DNA from: Chitinophaga sp. SYP-B3965 | GTDB lineage: Bacteria; Bacteroidota; Bacteroidia; Chitinophagales; Chitinophagaceae | Reading direction: 5' to 3' | NCBI RefSeq assembly: GCF_009647655.1 | Contig: NZ_WJFD01000002.1 | Location: 124,001-188,000 of the forward strand | Length of the DNA: 64,000 nt | Part shown: piece by piece, positions 63,151 through 64,000 of the stretch | Numbering within the stretch: position 1 is the first letter of the stretch | How the letters are laid out: each line of letters opens with the position of its first letter | The notes under the pieces: model-generated | Database searches by the model: none | The model's input: the letters and a program-made list of their open reading frames with translations, nothing else | Told to the model about the DNA's origin: nothing | Program-made: the position numbers and the translations under genes

Positions 63151-64000
63151 ATCATAGCCTGGTACAAAGTCTCCATAATATTAGCCCGCACACTCAAAGT
63201 AGAGATCTTATTATTAGCCCCTCCATTCGGACAAACCCTGTTACTCAGATAAACAAACACCAGCTTAGACTGCGGATCAACCCAAATACAGGTACCCGTA
63301 AACCCCGTATGCCCAAAAGTAGCCGGGGACGCACTCTTACAAGGATAAGCCTCCTGCCGCGTAGCATTATCTTTCTCCGGTTTATCAAACCCCAACCCAC
63401 GCCGGCTGATCTCTGAATGATAAGCAGAAAAATACTGTATCGTTTCCGGCTTAATATAAGTTTTGCCATTAAAGCTCCCACCATTCAACACCATCTGCAA
63501 CAAAACCCCCAGGTCAGTAGCATTGGAAAAAAGCCCCGCATGCCCAGCCACACCACCAAACATAGCAGCTCCCGGATCATGCACATCCCCCCTAATCCAC
63601 TGCACCCGAAATAAATTCTCAAACTCCGTAGGCACCAGCTGAGACAAAGGAAGCCTGCTGCGTGGCTCAAACCCTGTAGTGATCAACCCTAACGGCTCAT
63701 AGAAAGTTTCCCGCACATAATTATCCAACCGTTTACCCGTGATCGCTTCCACTATTTTACCCAGGAAAATAAAATCATTATCACTGTAGATATATTGCCG
63801 CCCAGCCGGGATCAGTTTACTGTCCAGGATCCGGCGATACATCGTATCCACATAGTGCGGTGTCATATAAAGTTTTTCAGCGACCCGCAAAGTATGCAGG
63901 GAATCCTGGTAAGCTTTGTAGATCAGCGTATCAGGCCATCCATTCTCATAGATCGTTTCTTTATAAAAAGGAATGTAAGACACAAGCCCCGCCTGGTGCA
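63147..64000 (-). CDS. serine hydrolase of the beta-lactamase/PBP fold, C-terminal part, cut by right edge
   Basis: The frame is open to the right edge (HQAGLVSYIPFYK at the edge, the usual LTHQAGL region), so the N-terminus and the SxxK serine are outside. Seen: the YxN-type motif YSDNDFIFLGKIVEAITG, GVAGHAGLFSNATDLG and the KTG-like HTGFTG. In Bacteroidota this domain is often fused behind a GH3 glycosidase (NagZ-like); this cannot be tested here. Probably an envelope esterase or peptidase. Its last codons overlap the 64-bp repeat array. Confidence 0.85.
   Translation of the reverse strand, partial: HQAGLVSYIPFYKETIYENGWPDTLIYKAYQDSLHTLRVAEKLYMTPHYVDTMYRRILDSKLIPAGRQYIYSDNDFIFLGKIVEAITGKRLDNYVRETFYEPLGLITTGFEPRSRLPLSQLVPTEFENLFRVQWIRGDVHDPGAAMFGGVAGHAGLFSNATDLGVLLQMVLNGGSFNGKTYIKPETIQYFSAYHSEISRRGLGFDKPEKDNATRQEAYPCKSASPATFGHTGFTGTCIWVDPQSKLVFVYLSNRVCPNGGANNKISTLSVRANIMETLYQAMM

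Noticed and set aside
63027..63416. 129-aa plus-strand ORF
   Set aside because: Runs through the 64-bp repeats and then antisense to the serine hydrolase.

Overview
The window is a stretch of a Bacteroidota chromosome, most likely order Chitinophagales (Chitinophaga-like). The signs are a SusC/SusD pair, the long IspG form, many outer-membrane beta-barrels and lipoproteins with Bacteroidota lipoboxes, almost no Shine-Dalgarno sites, and repeated promoters of the Bacteroidota type (TAnnTTTG at about -7, often TTTG/TTG near -33). It is cut at both edges: the left edge lies inside a class D beta-lactamase and the right edge inside a serine hydrolase of the beta-lactamase/PBP fold. Most of it is ordinary core genome.
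Layout. 1-10 kb: beta-lactamase end, batB-batC, an AraC regulator, ispG, a lipoprotein and a methionine synthase split into two ORFs. 10-18 kb: a small transcription unit, radA-comF, a membrane zinc peptidase, the translation operon rplM-rpsI-rpsB-tsf, then pyrH. 18-23 kb is the accessory part: palindromic REP-like repeats beside a RAYT-type transposase, an orphan TPR histidine kinase, and, divergent from it, two tandem small peptides with double-glycine leaders. 23-35 kb: exonuclease III, HU, ribosomal protein bTHX, pdxH, lipoproteins, a PD-(D/E)XK nuclease derived from a helicase-nuclease but lacking all helicase motifs, recR, a peroxidase, DNA polymerase III delta' and ricT. 35-47 kb: rhomboid protease, a 95-bp tandem repeat array, a nucleoid-associated protein, an SMP-30 protein, the lptB-GH3-fabG operon, metF, three related outer-membrane barrels and a thioredoxin-like protein. 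47-57 kb: rlmD, a rhomboid pair (one active, one apparently dead), two membrane-anchored EEP-family proteins, cysS, an M28 peptidase and a DNA glycosylase. 57-64 kb: susC-susD, a secreted small protein, a 64-bp tandem repeat array and the cut serine hydrolase.
How genes work together. rplM-rpsI-rpsB-tsf is a translation operon with an internal hairpin and a terminator. metH (two parts) and metF serve the same methyl cycle. recR, radA, comF, xth, alkA, the PD-(D/E)XK nuclease and holB serve DNA repair, uptake or replication. The most interesting candidates are the double-glycine peptide pair facing a TPR histidine kinase, the helicase-stripped nuclease, the degenerate RAYT with its repeats, the catalytically dead rhomboid next to an active one, and two minisatellite-like arrays at the 3' ends of minus-strand genes. 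No CRISPR array, tRNA, rRNA or prophage was found. All functional calls rest on motif reading without database searches.
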